A DNA stretch of 11,260 bases from CAMEON01 sp045577755 (GTDB taxonomy: Bacteria; Bacillota; Clostridia; Oscillospirales; CAG-272), in assembly GCA_045577755.1 (NCBI GenBank), contig JAZNJA010000085.1, positions 1 through 11,260 of the forward strand, written 5' to 3'. Below, one piece after another: positions 5,193-11,260 of the stretch. Under the pieces are notes generated by a model. That model was not told the origin of the DNA, did not search any database, and saw only the letters and a list, made by a program, of their open reading frames with translations. The stretch's first letter is position 1; each line of letters opens with the position of its first letter. The position numbers were made by a program, and so were the translations under genes.

Positions 5193-6431
5193 ATGAACCG
5201 AACCATTCTGCATTGTGACATGAACAATTTTTACGCCTCGGTGGAGTGTATGCTCCACCCCGAATGGCGGGGGAAGCCCGTGGCGGTCTGCGGCGAGACG
5301 GAGGAACGGCACGGCATCGTGCTGGCCAAAAACTACGAGGCCAAGGCCTTCGGTGTCACCACGGGAGAGGCGGTCTGGCAGGCAAAGCAGAAATGTCCCG
5401 GTCTGATCCTGGCCAAGCCCCACTACGAGGAATACCTCCGCGTATCCGACGCGGCGCGGGCCATGTACGGCGAGTACACCGACATGGTGGAGCCCCTGGG
5501 GCTGGACGAATGCTGGCTGGACATCACCGCCAGCCGTCGCCTGTTCGGAGACGGCGAGACCGTCGCCCATGCCCTGCGGGAGCGCATCAAGGGAGAACTG
5601 GGGGTGACGGTCTCGGTTGGGGTCTCCTTCAACAAAGTCTTTGCCAAGCTGGGCAGCGACATGAAAAAGCCCGACGCCGTCACCGTCATCCCCCCCGACC
5701 GCTTTCGGGAGATCATCTGGCACCTGCCTGCCTCGGATCTGTTGGGTGTCGGGCGGGCGACGGCGCGGCGGTTGCACCCCTTGGGCATCCATACCATCGG
5801 GGACCTGGCGGTCTATCCCCCGGAGTGTCTGCGGGCCAAGCTGGGCAAATGCGGAGAGGACATCTGGCGCTTTGCCAACGGCCTGGACAACTCCCGCGTG
5901 GTGAGCCGCGGCATCGCGGATCCGGACAAAACGGCGGGACACGGCATCACCACCTTGCGGGATCTGGTCTCGGACGGGGAGGTATGGCCCGTCATGCTGG
6001 AGCTGGCCCAGGACGTGGGACACCGTCTCCATCTCTACGACCGTAAGGCCACGGGGGTGGCCATCGCCATTCGTGATCGGGAGCTGCGCTGTAAGCAATG
6101 GCAATGCCGCCTTCCCTACCCCACACGCAGTGCCCTGATCCTGGCGCGGGAGGCCTTCGCTTTGTTTTGCCGCAGTTACAACTGGGAAAGCCCCCTGCGC
6201 TCGGTGACAGTACGGGCCATCGACCTTGTGGAGGCCGACACCCCCTACCAGCTGGATATGTTCACCGACGCCGCCGCCATCCGCCGCCGCGAGGTGCTGG
6301 ACCGCACGGTGGAGGAGCTGCGGGCCCGCTTTGGCCCCCACGCCATCCGCAATGCGGTACTGCTACGCAATCCGAAAATGCCGGGGAGCAACGTCTTGGG
6401 ACGGGACACGGGGCATTCGGTCACGGGATAG
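5193..6431 (+). CDS. Y-family translesion DNA polymerase (DinB/UmuC type)
   Basis: This encodes a 412-residue error-prone polymerase that copies past DNA lesions. The palm carries D9 in H-C-D-M-N-N-F-Y-A-S-V-E and the D105-E106 pair in L-G-L-D-E-C-W-L-D, the expected metal ligands. Y14 occupies the steric-gate position, as in UmuC rather than E. coli DinB (Phe). The thumb helix-hairpin-helix is at about 183-206 (L-L-G-V-G-R-A-T-A-R-R-L). The little-finger domain follows. QLDMF (353-357) is a good sliding-clamp binding motif. The start at 5193 has AAGGGAG five bases upstream and begins the conserved N-terminus; in-frame codons upstream to 5052 do not resemble the family. It is divergent from the XRE-ImmA-SRAP operon, whose regulator probably controls it. 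Confidence 0.93.
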   Translation: MNRTILHCDMNNFYASVECMLHPEWRGKPVAVCGETEERHGIVLAKNYEAKAFGVTTGEAVWQAKQKCPGLILAKPHYEEYLRVSDAARAMYGEYTDMVEPLGLDECWLDITASRRLFGDGETVAHALRERIKGELGVTVSVGVSFNKVFAKLGSDMKKPDAVTVIPPDRFREIIWHLPASDLLGVGRATARRLHPLGIHTIGDLAVYPPECLRAKLGKCGEDIWRFANGLDNSRVVSRGIADPDKTAGHGITTLRDLVSDGEVWPVMLELAQDVGHRLHLYDRKATGVAIAIRDRELRCKQWQCRLPYPTRSALILAREAFALFCRSYNWESPLRSVTVRAIDLVEADTPYQLDMFTDAAAIRRREVLDRTVEELRARFGPHAIRNAVLLRNPKMPGSNVLGRDTGHSVTG

Positions 6432-6465
6432 GGTCGGACCGTCCCCCCCGGAGGGCGGTCAACCC
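6431..6465. terminator. Hairpin between convergent polymerase and holin genes
   Basis: GACCGTCC (6437-6444) pairs with GGGCGGTC (6453-6460) with one wobble around an eight-base loop. Outer GGGT/ACCC (6431-6434 with 6462-6465) can add four more pairs. It fills the 27-base gap between two convergent stop codons and could act on both strands. No T-tract follows on either side, so efficiency is doubtful. Confidence 0.4.
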
Positions 6466-6668
6466 TGTCCCGACTTGACCTCGGGGAGCCCCGCCACCGA
6501 GGTGAGCAAGGACAAAAGACCCGCCAGCAGGGAGGCCGAGGCCACCACCCGCCAGTCCACCTCAGAGAGGATCGCCGAGGTGCCCACCGTGGCCACGGCG
6601 GTCTGGGCGACCGTTTTGACCGCCCGAATGGCGGCGGCGCGGAGCCAGATCAGAAAGGAGGTCGTCAT
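6459..6668 (-). CDS. Phage r1t-family holin
   Basis: This encodes 69 residues resembling the r1t/Phage_r1t holin family. An N-terminal amphipathic helix carries A-I-R-A-V-K-T-V-A-Q-T-A-V-A (13-26). Then come a polar turn with D-W (38-39), a hydrophobic A-S-L-L-A-G-L-L-S-L-L-T-S-V-A-G-L-P segment (45-62) and a short charged tail. Holins of this class oligomerise in the cytoplasmic membrane and permeabilise it or release lysins. AAGGAGG lies four bases before the ATG at 6668, and the gap from the metallophosphoesterase stop is nine bases, so the two are translated as a unit. No endolysin gene follows within the window; the next gene is convergent. That absence is unusual for a holin. Confidence 0.87.
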   Translation of the reverse strand: MTTSFLIWLRAAAIRAVKTVAQTAVATVGTSAILSEVDWRVVASASLLAGLLSLLTSVAGLPEVKSGQG

Positions 6669-6677
6669 AGGCCCTCC

Positions 6678-8534
6678 TTACGCCCCGACCGAGCCGATGG
6701 GCTGGTCCAGGGTGATCACGAAGCCCGCGGGGTCCGTGAAGGTGGATACGCGGAACATCGCCGCGGTGTCGCTGAGGGTCAGCGCGCCCGTATCCAGGAT
6801 CCAGACGGGGGTGCTTCCCTCGGTGACAAAGCTTCCTGCCGTTGCCGCCGAGAAGACGTTCTTGAATTCCCCGGACTCGCTGTAGAAATTGCAGTAGAAC
6901 ACCGAGGAAGACTGAGGCTGGGTGCCGTCGTGGGTGATGCGGATGATCTGTCCCTTGGTGAAGGGGATAAAGCCCGAGGTCACGGCCCCCGCGGTCTCCT
7001 CGTTTTTGATGCTGCCCGAGCTGCTCAGACGGCGATCGACCCGCATACCCCCGTTGGCGGTATAGTCATAGCCGTCGGGATCGGTGCCGAAGGAGTCGGG
7101 GACCAGATTGTCGTAGTCTCCCTCCTCGGGCAGCTCGACGGCCGCGCGCTCGGTGACCGTGATCCGCAGATCGGCGGTAACGGCGGCCAACTGCACCCGT
7201 CCGTCCCTGTACGCGGCGGGGGTAACGTCCACACCGCCCGCAAGCACCCTTACGGTGTCGGGCACGTAGCCCTCCTCGGGCACAAGACCCAGGGTATAGG
7301 CCTCCCCGTCCGCCACCAGCGGGGTGCGGATATCGCCGTACACGTGGGGAGGCAGCTCCACCGCCACGCGGCGCAGGATCACGGTCTCCCCCGCGGCATT
7401 TACCCGTCTGTTCACTCCCGCGCCGTAGCGAAGAGCCGTCACAGTTCCCTCAGCGGGGTCGATCACCGCCACGCAAAAGGCGGTAAAGTTCTCGTTTCCG
7501 CTGTTTTTGGGATAGGTAGGCTCCCCGCCGAAGCGCTCCTGGAAATCGGGGTCGGGGTAGTGGGCCGCGTTGGAATACTCGTTGTCCCGGGAGGGACAGG
7601 CATTGGGCACGGACACACGGGGAATGGAGGTTCCCTCGATGAGGTGGGTCTTGTAATTGTGGAGGTGACCGTGGAGCTGGGCCAGGATGGGGGCTCGCTC
7701 CCCCGCGAAGTCGTAGGTCTTGCCCCCCACCGCCACGGTGCCGCCCTCCTCATAGGCCTTGAGAATGGCAGGGAGGGTGACGCCCGTGTCGGTGGTGTCA
7801 AAATCCAGGGGCATATGGGCCAGAAGCAGCACCCTTTCCTCGGGCTTGCCCTTCATATCGGCCAGCACCCCGCACAGCCAGGCACGCTGGGACTCGCGGG
7901 TGCAGACGGCACAGCGGTAGAGATTATCCTCCAGCTCGGAGGTGTTGAGCAGGATCACCCGCACCCCCGCCTCGGGGAGATCCAGGTAGCCGTAGCCGCC
8001 CGCTCCGCTTCCCGTAAGATGGGGCGTGTTATGGGAGAGGGAGAAGGCGTAGCGCTCGGCCTCGGTGCTGTACATGGTGTCGTGATTGCCCAGGGCGCGC
8101 AAGGAGATCCCGCTCTTGCCCAGGTGGGCGTTGACCGCCCGCGCCTCGGCGGGAATATTCTCGTAGGGGGTAGCCGACGCCCCCCAGACCACGTCTCCCA
8201 GGTCCACCTCCAGGTCGGGGGCGATCTGGTCCCGCAGACGGCTGACCGCGCGGGAGAGCTTTTTCATATGGCCGTCCATGCTCCCGTCCCCCTTGTAGTG
8301 GAGGTCCGAGAGGAGGAGGATGGTCACGGTACCGGGTCGGCGGCAGGCCAACACCCCGTCGGCCACGCGGTCCGCCTCCTCCTCCACGCAGGCGGGCACG
8401 GTATCGGCGCCCTCAACGGTCAGCTCCAGCGGCACGGTGCCGTCGAACACCTGGCCGTTGAGGATCAGAGGTGCCATGGGGGTCTCGGCGGCCTTGGCGG
8501 CTACGATGATATCGGCAAAGCTGATCTCGGCCAT
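6678..8534 (-). CDS. Calcineurin-like metallophosphoesterase with phage-tail-like C-terminus
   Basis: This encodes 618 residues. All calcineurin-superfamily motifs are present: D77-x-H79 in L-L-S-D-L-H, G113-D114, G149-N-H-D152, H240 in L-L-A-H-M-P, and G289-H-L-H292. A functional dinuclear metal site for phosphoester hydrolysis is therefore likely. Residues 395-463 resemble a beta-rich repeat module (T-L-G-L-V-P-E-E-G-Y-V-P-D-T-V-R-V). Residues 475-618 look like a beta-sandwich of the kind ending phage tail or fibre proteins. There is no signal peptide. The ATG at 8534 overlaps the upstream stop (TGATG) with GGAGGTGAGG just upstream, so translation is coupled; an in-frame TTG at 8537 is less likely. 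Similar esterases occur among tail genes of clostridial prophages. The substrate is unknown: nucleic acid, teichoic acid or nucleotide are all possible. Confidence 0.9.
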   Translation of the reverse strand: MAEISFADIIVAAKAAETPMAPLILNGQVFDGTVPLELTVEGADTVPACVEEEADRVADGVLACRRPGTVTILLLSDLHYKGDGSMDGHMKKLSRAVSRLRDQIAPDLEVDLGDVVWGASATPYENIPAEARAVNAHLGKSGISLRALGNHDTMYSTEAERYAFSLSHNTPHLTGSGAGGYGYLDLPEAGVRVILLNTSELEDNLYRCAVCTRESQRAWLCGVLADMKGKPEERVLLLAHMPLDFDTTDTGVTLPAILKAYEEGGTVAVGGKTYDFAGERAPILAQLHGHLHNYKTHLIEGTSIPRVSVPNACPSRDNEYSNAAHYPDPDFQERFGGEPTYPKNSGNENFTAFCVAVIDPAEGTVTALRYGAGVNRRVNAAGETVILRRVAVELPPHVYGDIRTPLVADGEAYTLGLVPEEGYVPDTVRVLAGGVDVTPAAYRDGRVQLAAVTADLRITVTERAAVELPEEGDYDNLVPDSFGTDPDGYDYTANGGMRVDRRLSSSGSIKNEETAGAVTSGFIPFTKGQIIRITHDGTQPQSSSVFYCNFYSESGEFKNVFSAATAGSFVTEGSTPVWILDTGALTLSDTAAMFRVSTFTDPAGFVITLDQPIGSVGA

Positions 8535-8770
8535 CAAGCCTCACCTCCCGTCAGGGGAGAGCCGTCCCGAATGGAGCGCCAGATCCCTCCGTCTGCGTCC
8601 AGCAGGTAGACCTGCCCCTCGGTGGTGATGAACAGAGTGGATCCAATGAGGAAGCGGCTCGTATCCACCTCCAGCGCCTCGGCACGGGTGGTGGCGTACA
8701 GCGTGACCGCCTCCAGCGTCACAAAGCCGTCGGTCAGGATCTTGTCATCGGTAACTTTTCGGATACTCAC
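8534..8770 (-). CDS. Small phage-tail-associated protein of unknown function
   Basis: This encodes 78 residues, starting at GTG 8770 with AAAGGA six bases upstream. Upstream in-frame codons to 8884 give a low-complexity, arginine-rich stretch across a GC-rich leader and the promoter, so they are probably not translated. The sequence starts S-I-R-K-V-T-D-D-K-I and ends in a beta-rich segment with L-F-I-T-T-E-G-Q-V-Y-L-L-D-A-D-G-G-I-W. It resembles short proteins seen upstream of tail esterases in clostridial prophages, but I cannot name the family. It is the first gene of the three-gene operon and shares a TGATG overlap with the metallophosphoesterase. Confidence 0.72.
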   Translation of the reverse strand: MSIRKVTDDKILTDGFVTLEAVTLYATTRAEALEVDTSRFLIGSTLFITTEGQVYLLDADGGIWRSIRDGSPLTGGEA

Positions 8771-8776
8771 GTTGTT

Positions 8777-8782
8777 TCCTTT
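8777..8782 (-). promoter_or_regulatory. Ribosome binding site selecting the GTG start at 8770
   Basis: AAAGGA on the minus strand is six bases before GTG 8770. The only other start, an ATG at 8884, lies inside or next to the -10 hexamer of the operon promoter, so it could not be on the transcript. Confidence 0.7.
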
Positions 8783-8803
8783 CCGTCCGTCCGCGCCCGC
8801 CCG

Positions 8804-8821
8804 CCCCGCTGCCAATCGGGG
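8804..8821. repeat. GC-rich hairpin in the leader of the phage-derived operon
   Basis: CCCCG (8804-8808) pairs with CGGGG (8817-8821) across an eight-base loop in a very GC-rich leader (about 8783-8828). It lies between promoter and first start codon and may stabilise or modulate the mRNA. It belongs to the 317-base intergenic stretch 8771-9087. Confidence 0.35.
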
Positions 8822-8872
8822 ACGGAGGAGAGGACACGGTACGGCTGTCTGTATTCTCTGCCTTGCCTGTCC

Positions 8873-8901
8873 ATTATACATCACCGAGCGGTTTTTGTAA
8901 A
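8873..8901 (-). promoter_or_regulatory. Promoter of the small protein-esterase-holin operon
   Basis: The minus strand carries TTTACA (8896-8901), a 17-base spacer and TATAAT (8873-8878); only one base departs from consensus. The predicted start is near 8866, giving a leader of about 95 nt. A dedicated promoter indicates that the operon is expressed on its own and is not the tail of a long prophage late transcript. Confidence 0.82.
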
Positions 8902-8994
8902 TACCACTTTTAGCAATGTTTTTTTTTGAAATCGCTGTAATATTTCGGGGTGTTTCGGTGTCTTATAGGGTGAGAGCCCATTTCATCCGTCTCT

Positions 8995-9030
8995 TTGGGA
9001 TAATCGGTCGCGTTTTGGGACATTCGGTCG
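8995..9030 (+). repeat. Two 16-bp direct repeats, 20-bp period, upstream of the LRR operon promoter
   Basis: TTGGGATAATCGGTCG (8995-9010) and TTGGGACATTCGGTCG (9015-9030) match at 14 of 16 positions, start exactly 20 bases apart and end directly before the -35 hexamer. Two helical turns of spacing place both on the same face of DNA, as for a dimeric activator. This is the main content of the intergenic stretch besides the two divergent promoters; 8902-8994 shows nothing else that I can name. Confidence 0.6.
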
Positions 9031-9059
9031 TTGACAGGGGTGGGGCGGTGTGGTATAAT
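9031..9059 (+). promoter_or_regulatory. Consensus promoter of the LRR surface-protein operon
   Basis: TTGACA (9031-9036), a 17-base G-rich spacer and TATAAT (9054-9059) match sigma-A consensus fully. The start would be near 9066, leaving a short leader of about 22 nt with GAGG seven bases before the ATG at 9088. Confidence 0.88.
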
Positions 9060-9087
9060 GGAATTACCAAGCAAATGAGGTACTGTT

Positions 9088-10185
9088 ATGAACGAGCAAA
9101 AGTATGTGAATCCCGAAATCAATCCTTCCCCCGCGCCCGTGGAGAATCCCGCCAAGGGGCTGGCTCTGGCGAGCTTTCTGTGCGGTCTTGGTTCGGTAGT
9201 GTGTTGTATGGGCGTGCCCGCCTCGGTGGTGGGTCTGGCGTTGGGTCACGTGGCCAAGAAGAAGGGCAACCGATCGGGTCTGCGCAAGGCGGGTACGGTA
9301 TTCAGCATCGCGGGTATCGTCTTCCACGTGCTGCTCATGGTATTCGCCGGCACGGTGATGCCCGCCATCCTGGACGAGATCGCCCCCAGGTTGTTCGGGG
9401 ACGGGACAGTGGAAAGTGTGACTAATCCTCCTGCCCATATTCCCGAAGAGGAGACCACCCGCGAGCTGACGGTGGCAGAGATGCTGGTCTACACCGCCAA
9501 CGGGAACGGCACCTACGCGGTGTCGGTCCAAAGCGGCGCGACCCTCCCCCAGGAGGTGGCCATCCCCGCCCACTACAACGGCGGCATCGTCACCGAGATC
9601 GCCCCGTCGGGGTTCATGGGGCAGACCCGTCTCCGCAAGATCAGTCTTCCCGATACCATCACCGCCATCGACGGCGCGGCCTTTCAAGGATGCCGCAATC
9701 TGACTAAAATCGACCTGCCCAAGGGTGTGGTCTCCATCGGTCCCTTGGCCTTCTCCGAGTGTCGGAGCCTGGAGCGCATCAAGATCCCCGAGGGCATCAC
9801 CGAGATCCCCGATTCCTGCTTCGCGGGGTGTGTTTCTCTGGTCGAGGTCCAGCTTCCCTCCACCCTGACCCGGGTCTCGGACTACGCGTTTCTGGAATGC
9901 AAGCAGCTGATCGGCATGGTCCTGCCCGATTCCCTCACCTATATCGGAGAGGGAGCTTTCCGTGAGATCACGGAGCCTCACTTCACCCTGCCCGCCTCGG
10001 TGGCATACATCGGGCGTGATGCGCTGGCCATCCGCGAGCTGACCGCCATCGTCTACCCCGGTACTCTGGAGGAGTGGGAGAACAAGGTGGTAAAGGAGGC
10101 GGATTGGTACCGTCCCGTGCTGGAGGGGGATAAGCTCCTCTACATTATCTGTGTAGACGGGACCATCGATCTGCGGGATCAGTGA
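9088..10185 (+). CDS. Membrane-anchored BspA-type LRR_5 surface protein
   Basis: This encodes 365 residues. After a 20-residue proline-rich tail come two hydrophobic helices (about 24-54 and 69-91) joined by the basic loop K-K-K-G-N-R-S-G-L-R-K, a DUF4190-like arrangement. By the positive-inside rule the loop is cytoplasmic, so both ends face outward. Residues 165-325 contain about six or seven 23-residue BspA/LRR_5 repeats of the form I-x-x-x-A-F-x-x-C-x-x-L-x-x-I-x-L-P-x-x-V-x-x. The Y-x-G-T-x-x-x-W cap typical of BspA proteins follows. Such proteins often mediate adhesion or protein contacts at the cell surface; the partner is unknown. The start has GAGG seven bases upstream. It is co-transcribed with a shorter paralogue 30 bases downstream. 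Confidence 0.88.
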   Translation: MNEQKYVNPEINPSPAPVENPAKGLALASFLCGLGSVVCCMGVPASVVGLALGHVAKKKGNRSGLRKAGTVFSIAGIVFHVLLMVFAGTVMPAILDEIAPRLFGDGTVESVTNPPAHIPEEETTRELTVAEMLVYTANGNGTYAVSVQSGATLPQEVAIPAHYNGGIVTEIAPSGFMGQTRLRKISLPDTITAIDGAAFQGCRNLTKIDLPKGVVSIGPLAFSECRSLERIKIPEGITEIPDSCFAGCVSLVEVQLPSTLTRVSDYAFLECKQLIGMVLPDSLTYIGEGAFREITEPHFTLPASVAYIGRDALAIRELTAIVYPGTLEEWENKVVKEADWYRPVLEGDKLLYIICVDGTIDLRDQ

Positions 10186-10201
10186 CGCAGTCGCGCACAT
10201 G

Positions 10202-10208
10202 AAGGAGG
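10202..10208 (+). promoter_or_regulatory. Ribosome binding site choosing the ATG at 10216
   Basis: AAGGAGG is one base before an ATG at 10210 but seven bases before the in-frame ATG at 10216. Spacing and alignment with the N-terminus of the paralogue (M-N-x-x-x-[FY]-[IV]-N-P-E) both support 10216. Confidence 0.75.
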
Positions 10209-10215
10209 TATGGTC

Positions 10216-10989
10216 ATGAATGACGATCGTTTCATAAACCCCGAGATGCCCCCCGTGCCCCGGTATCAGCCCGCCAAGGGGCTGGCTCTGGGTAGCTTTC
10301 TGTGCGGTCTGGGCTCTATCGTCTGCTGTATGCCCCCTGCCGCCATCGTGGGACTCATTCTGGGCGGGATCTCAAAAAAGAAGGGCAACCGCTCGGGCCT
10401 GCGGAGAGCAGGGGTGATCTGTAGCATCGTGGGCTTGCTTCTCACGGTGGCTGTGATCATACTGGGCGTTTTCGCGATGATGGACTACATGGAGACCGCC
10501 CATCTCTCCTTTTCCGAAGCCGAGGACGGTTGGGCGGTCTACGTCAAGGCAGGTGAGTATCCCGAGCATATGGAGCTTCCTGCAGAATACAACGGCATCC
10601 CCGTGGTCGCCATCGGGGAGAACGCCTTTACCGATGCCGAGGGGATCGTGACCGTCACCATTCCCGATACCGTGACCGTGATCGAAAAAAACGCCTTTGC
10701 ACACTCGGAAAATCTGACGTCCATCATTCTGCCCGAGGGTGTGACGGTCATCGGTGATTTTGCCTTCCGCGACTGTCCCAAGCTGGTCTCGGTGGAGCTT
10801 CCCGCCTCTTTGGAGAGCATTGGCGTGGCGGCGTTCTTTACTAATTCGGGACTGTATACCATCCGCTACCGCGGTACTATGGCGCAATGGGAGACGATCG
10901 ACAAGGCGGGCAACTGGTACGTGTATAGCCCGCACGGAAAAGTACGGATCATCTGCGAAGATGGGGTCATTACCTTGACCGCGGATTGA
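10216..10989 (+). CDS. Shorter paralogous BspA-type LRR_5 membrane protein
   Basis: This encodes 257 residues, a clear tandem duplicate of the preceding gene. It shares M-N-x-x-x-[FY]-[IV]-N-P-E at the start, P-A-K-G-L-A-L-x-S-F-L-C-G-L-G-S in helix 1 (19-34), and the basic loop S-K-K-K-G-N-R-S-G-L-R (53-63). A second membrane helix spans about 66-88. The ectodomain has only about three full LRR_5 repeats (around 131-200) against six or seven in the first copy. It ends with the same Y-R-G-T-x-x-x-W cap (218-225) and a short beta tail R-I-I-C-E-D-G-V-I. It follows after 30 bases in the same operon. The repeat-number difference is probably due to loss or gain between repeats. Function is inferred as surface binding. 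Confidence 0.87.
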   Translation: MNDDRFINPEMPPVPRYQPAKGLALGSFLCGLGSIVCCMPPAAIVGLILGGISKKKGNRSGLRRAGVICSIVGLLLTVAVIILGVFAMMDYMETAHLSFSEAEDGWAVYVKAGEYPEHMELPAEYNGIPVVAIGENAFTDAEGIVTVTIPDTVTVIEKNAFAHSENLTSIILPEGVTVIGDFAFRDCPKLVSVELPASLESIGVAAFFTNSGLYTIRYRGTMAQWETIDKAGNWYVYSPHGKVRIICEDGVITLTAD

Positions 10990-11056
10990 GACGGCGGGGA
11001 GATTGGAATTCAAATTGCAGTTTAGCGAACAGTTGGGTCGTGCTCCCTTTTACGAG

Positions 11057-11203
11057 TTGCCCTCTCACCCGCCTGCGGCGGGAGCTCCCCCAGAGGGGGA
11101 GCCTTTCGTGCTATACTCCAAAAAACCCGTTTCCCGACAAGTGTTTTCCCGCCGTACAAAGGCTCCCCCTTTGGGGGAGCTCCGCGCAGCGGTGAGAGGG
11201 CAA
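11057..11203. mobile_element. MITE/REP-like inverted-repeat element
   Basis: Two arms of nearly 50 bases face each other (11057-11106 and 11157-11203) around about 50 bases of unrelated sequence. Outer ends are TTGCCCTCTCACC (11057-11069) and GGTGAGAGGGCAA (11191-11203). Each inner end carries a strong internal palindrome: GCTCCCCC-AGA-GGGGGAGC at 11084-11102 and GCTCCCCC-TTT-GGGGGAGC at 11162-11180. The arms differ by small indels in the GC-rich middle. There is no convincing open reading frame inside, and I see no clear target-site duplication. It lies 67 bases after the LRR operon and its hairpins may also end that transcript. Similar GC-rich palindromic elements are common between genes in Oscillospiraceae-type genomes (general knowledge, not checked). 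Confidence 0.7.
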
Positions 11204-11260
11204 ATAACGCGGGCAAGGCACAAACAAACAGTTCGACAAACCCAAATTTGATACACAAGC

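Noticed and set aside
6930..8609. Plus-strand frame of about 559 codons opposite the metallophosphoesterase.
   Set aside because: It is a GC-rich antisense shadow, full of G, H and V runs. The minus-strand frame carries every calcineurin motif.
8771..8884. N-terminal extension of the small phage-derived protein from an ATG at 8884.
   Set aside because: That start would lie upstream of the predicted transcription start, and the extension is a GC-rich arginine stretch.

Overview
The window is a piece of a Gram-positive, clostridial-type chromosome, most likely from a gut Oscillospiraceae/Ruminococcaceae-like lineage. This is an inference. It rests on strong AGGAGG-type ribosome sites, several near-perfect sigma-A promoters with 17-bp spacers, an r1t-family holin, two BspA-type LRR surface proteins and a GC-rich inverted-repeat element of a kind common in those genomes. 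Base composition changes sharply. About 1-3240 is AT-rich; from about 3260 onward the sequence is clearly GC-rich with GC-rich third codon positions.

Region A (1-3146) is an acquired block abutting a tRNA-Ala(GGC) gene (3071-3146, minus strand). The last 13 bases of the tRNA region recur exactly at 143-155, so 143-3082 looks like an island inserted at the tRNA 3' end. Its only genes are a three-gene minus-strand operon with its own consensus promoter: an AlbA_2/Schlafen-type ATP-binding protein with a C-terminal winged helix, an unrecognised 193-residue helical protein, and a small coiled-coil protein with one phospholipase-D (HKD) nuclease motif. No integrase is visible. This compact regulator/ATPase plus nuclease cargo is the best candidate here for an undescribed, possibly phage-defence, system.

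Region B (3309-6431) is a DNA-damage module. A minus-strand operon encodes an XRE repressor, an ImmA/IrrE metallopeptidase and an SRAP (HMCES/YedK) abasic-site protein. It is divergent from a plus-strand Y-family polymerase (DinB/UmuC type) with a beta-clamp motif. The two promoters face each other across about 85 bp and share ACGAA-type palindromic sites. The layout fits a peptidase-relieved repressor circuit (compare ImmR/ImmA and DdrO/IrrE) controlling lesion bypass and abasic-site protection.

Region C (6459-8770, minus strand) is a small phage-derived operon with its own promoter: a 78-residue protein, a 618-residue calcineurin-like metallophosphoesterase with tail-fibre-like C-terminal beta domains, and an r1t-type holin. 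No capsid, portal, terminase or lysin gene accompanies it within the window.

Region D (9088-10989, plus strand) holds two tandem paralogues, each with a two-helix membrane anchor followed by BspA-type LRR_5 repeats. They sit behind a perfect consensus promoter preceded by two 16-bp direct repeats 20 bp apart. The window ends with a roughly 147-bp inverted-repeat (MITE/REP-like) element at 11057-11203.
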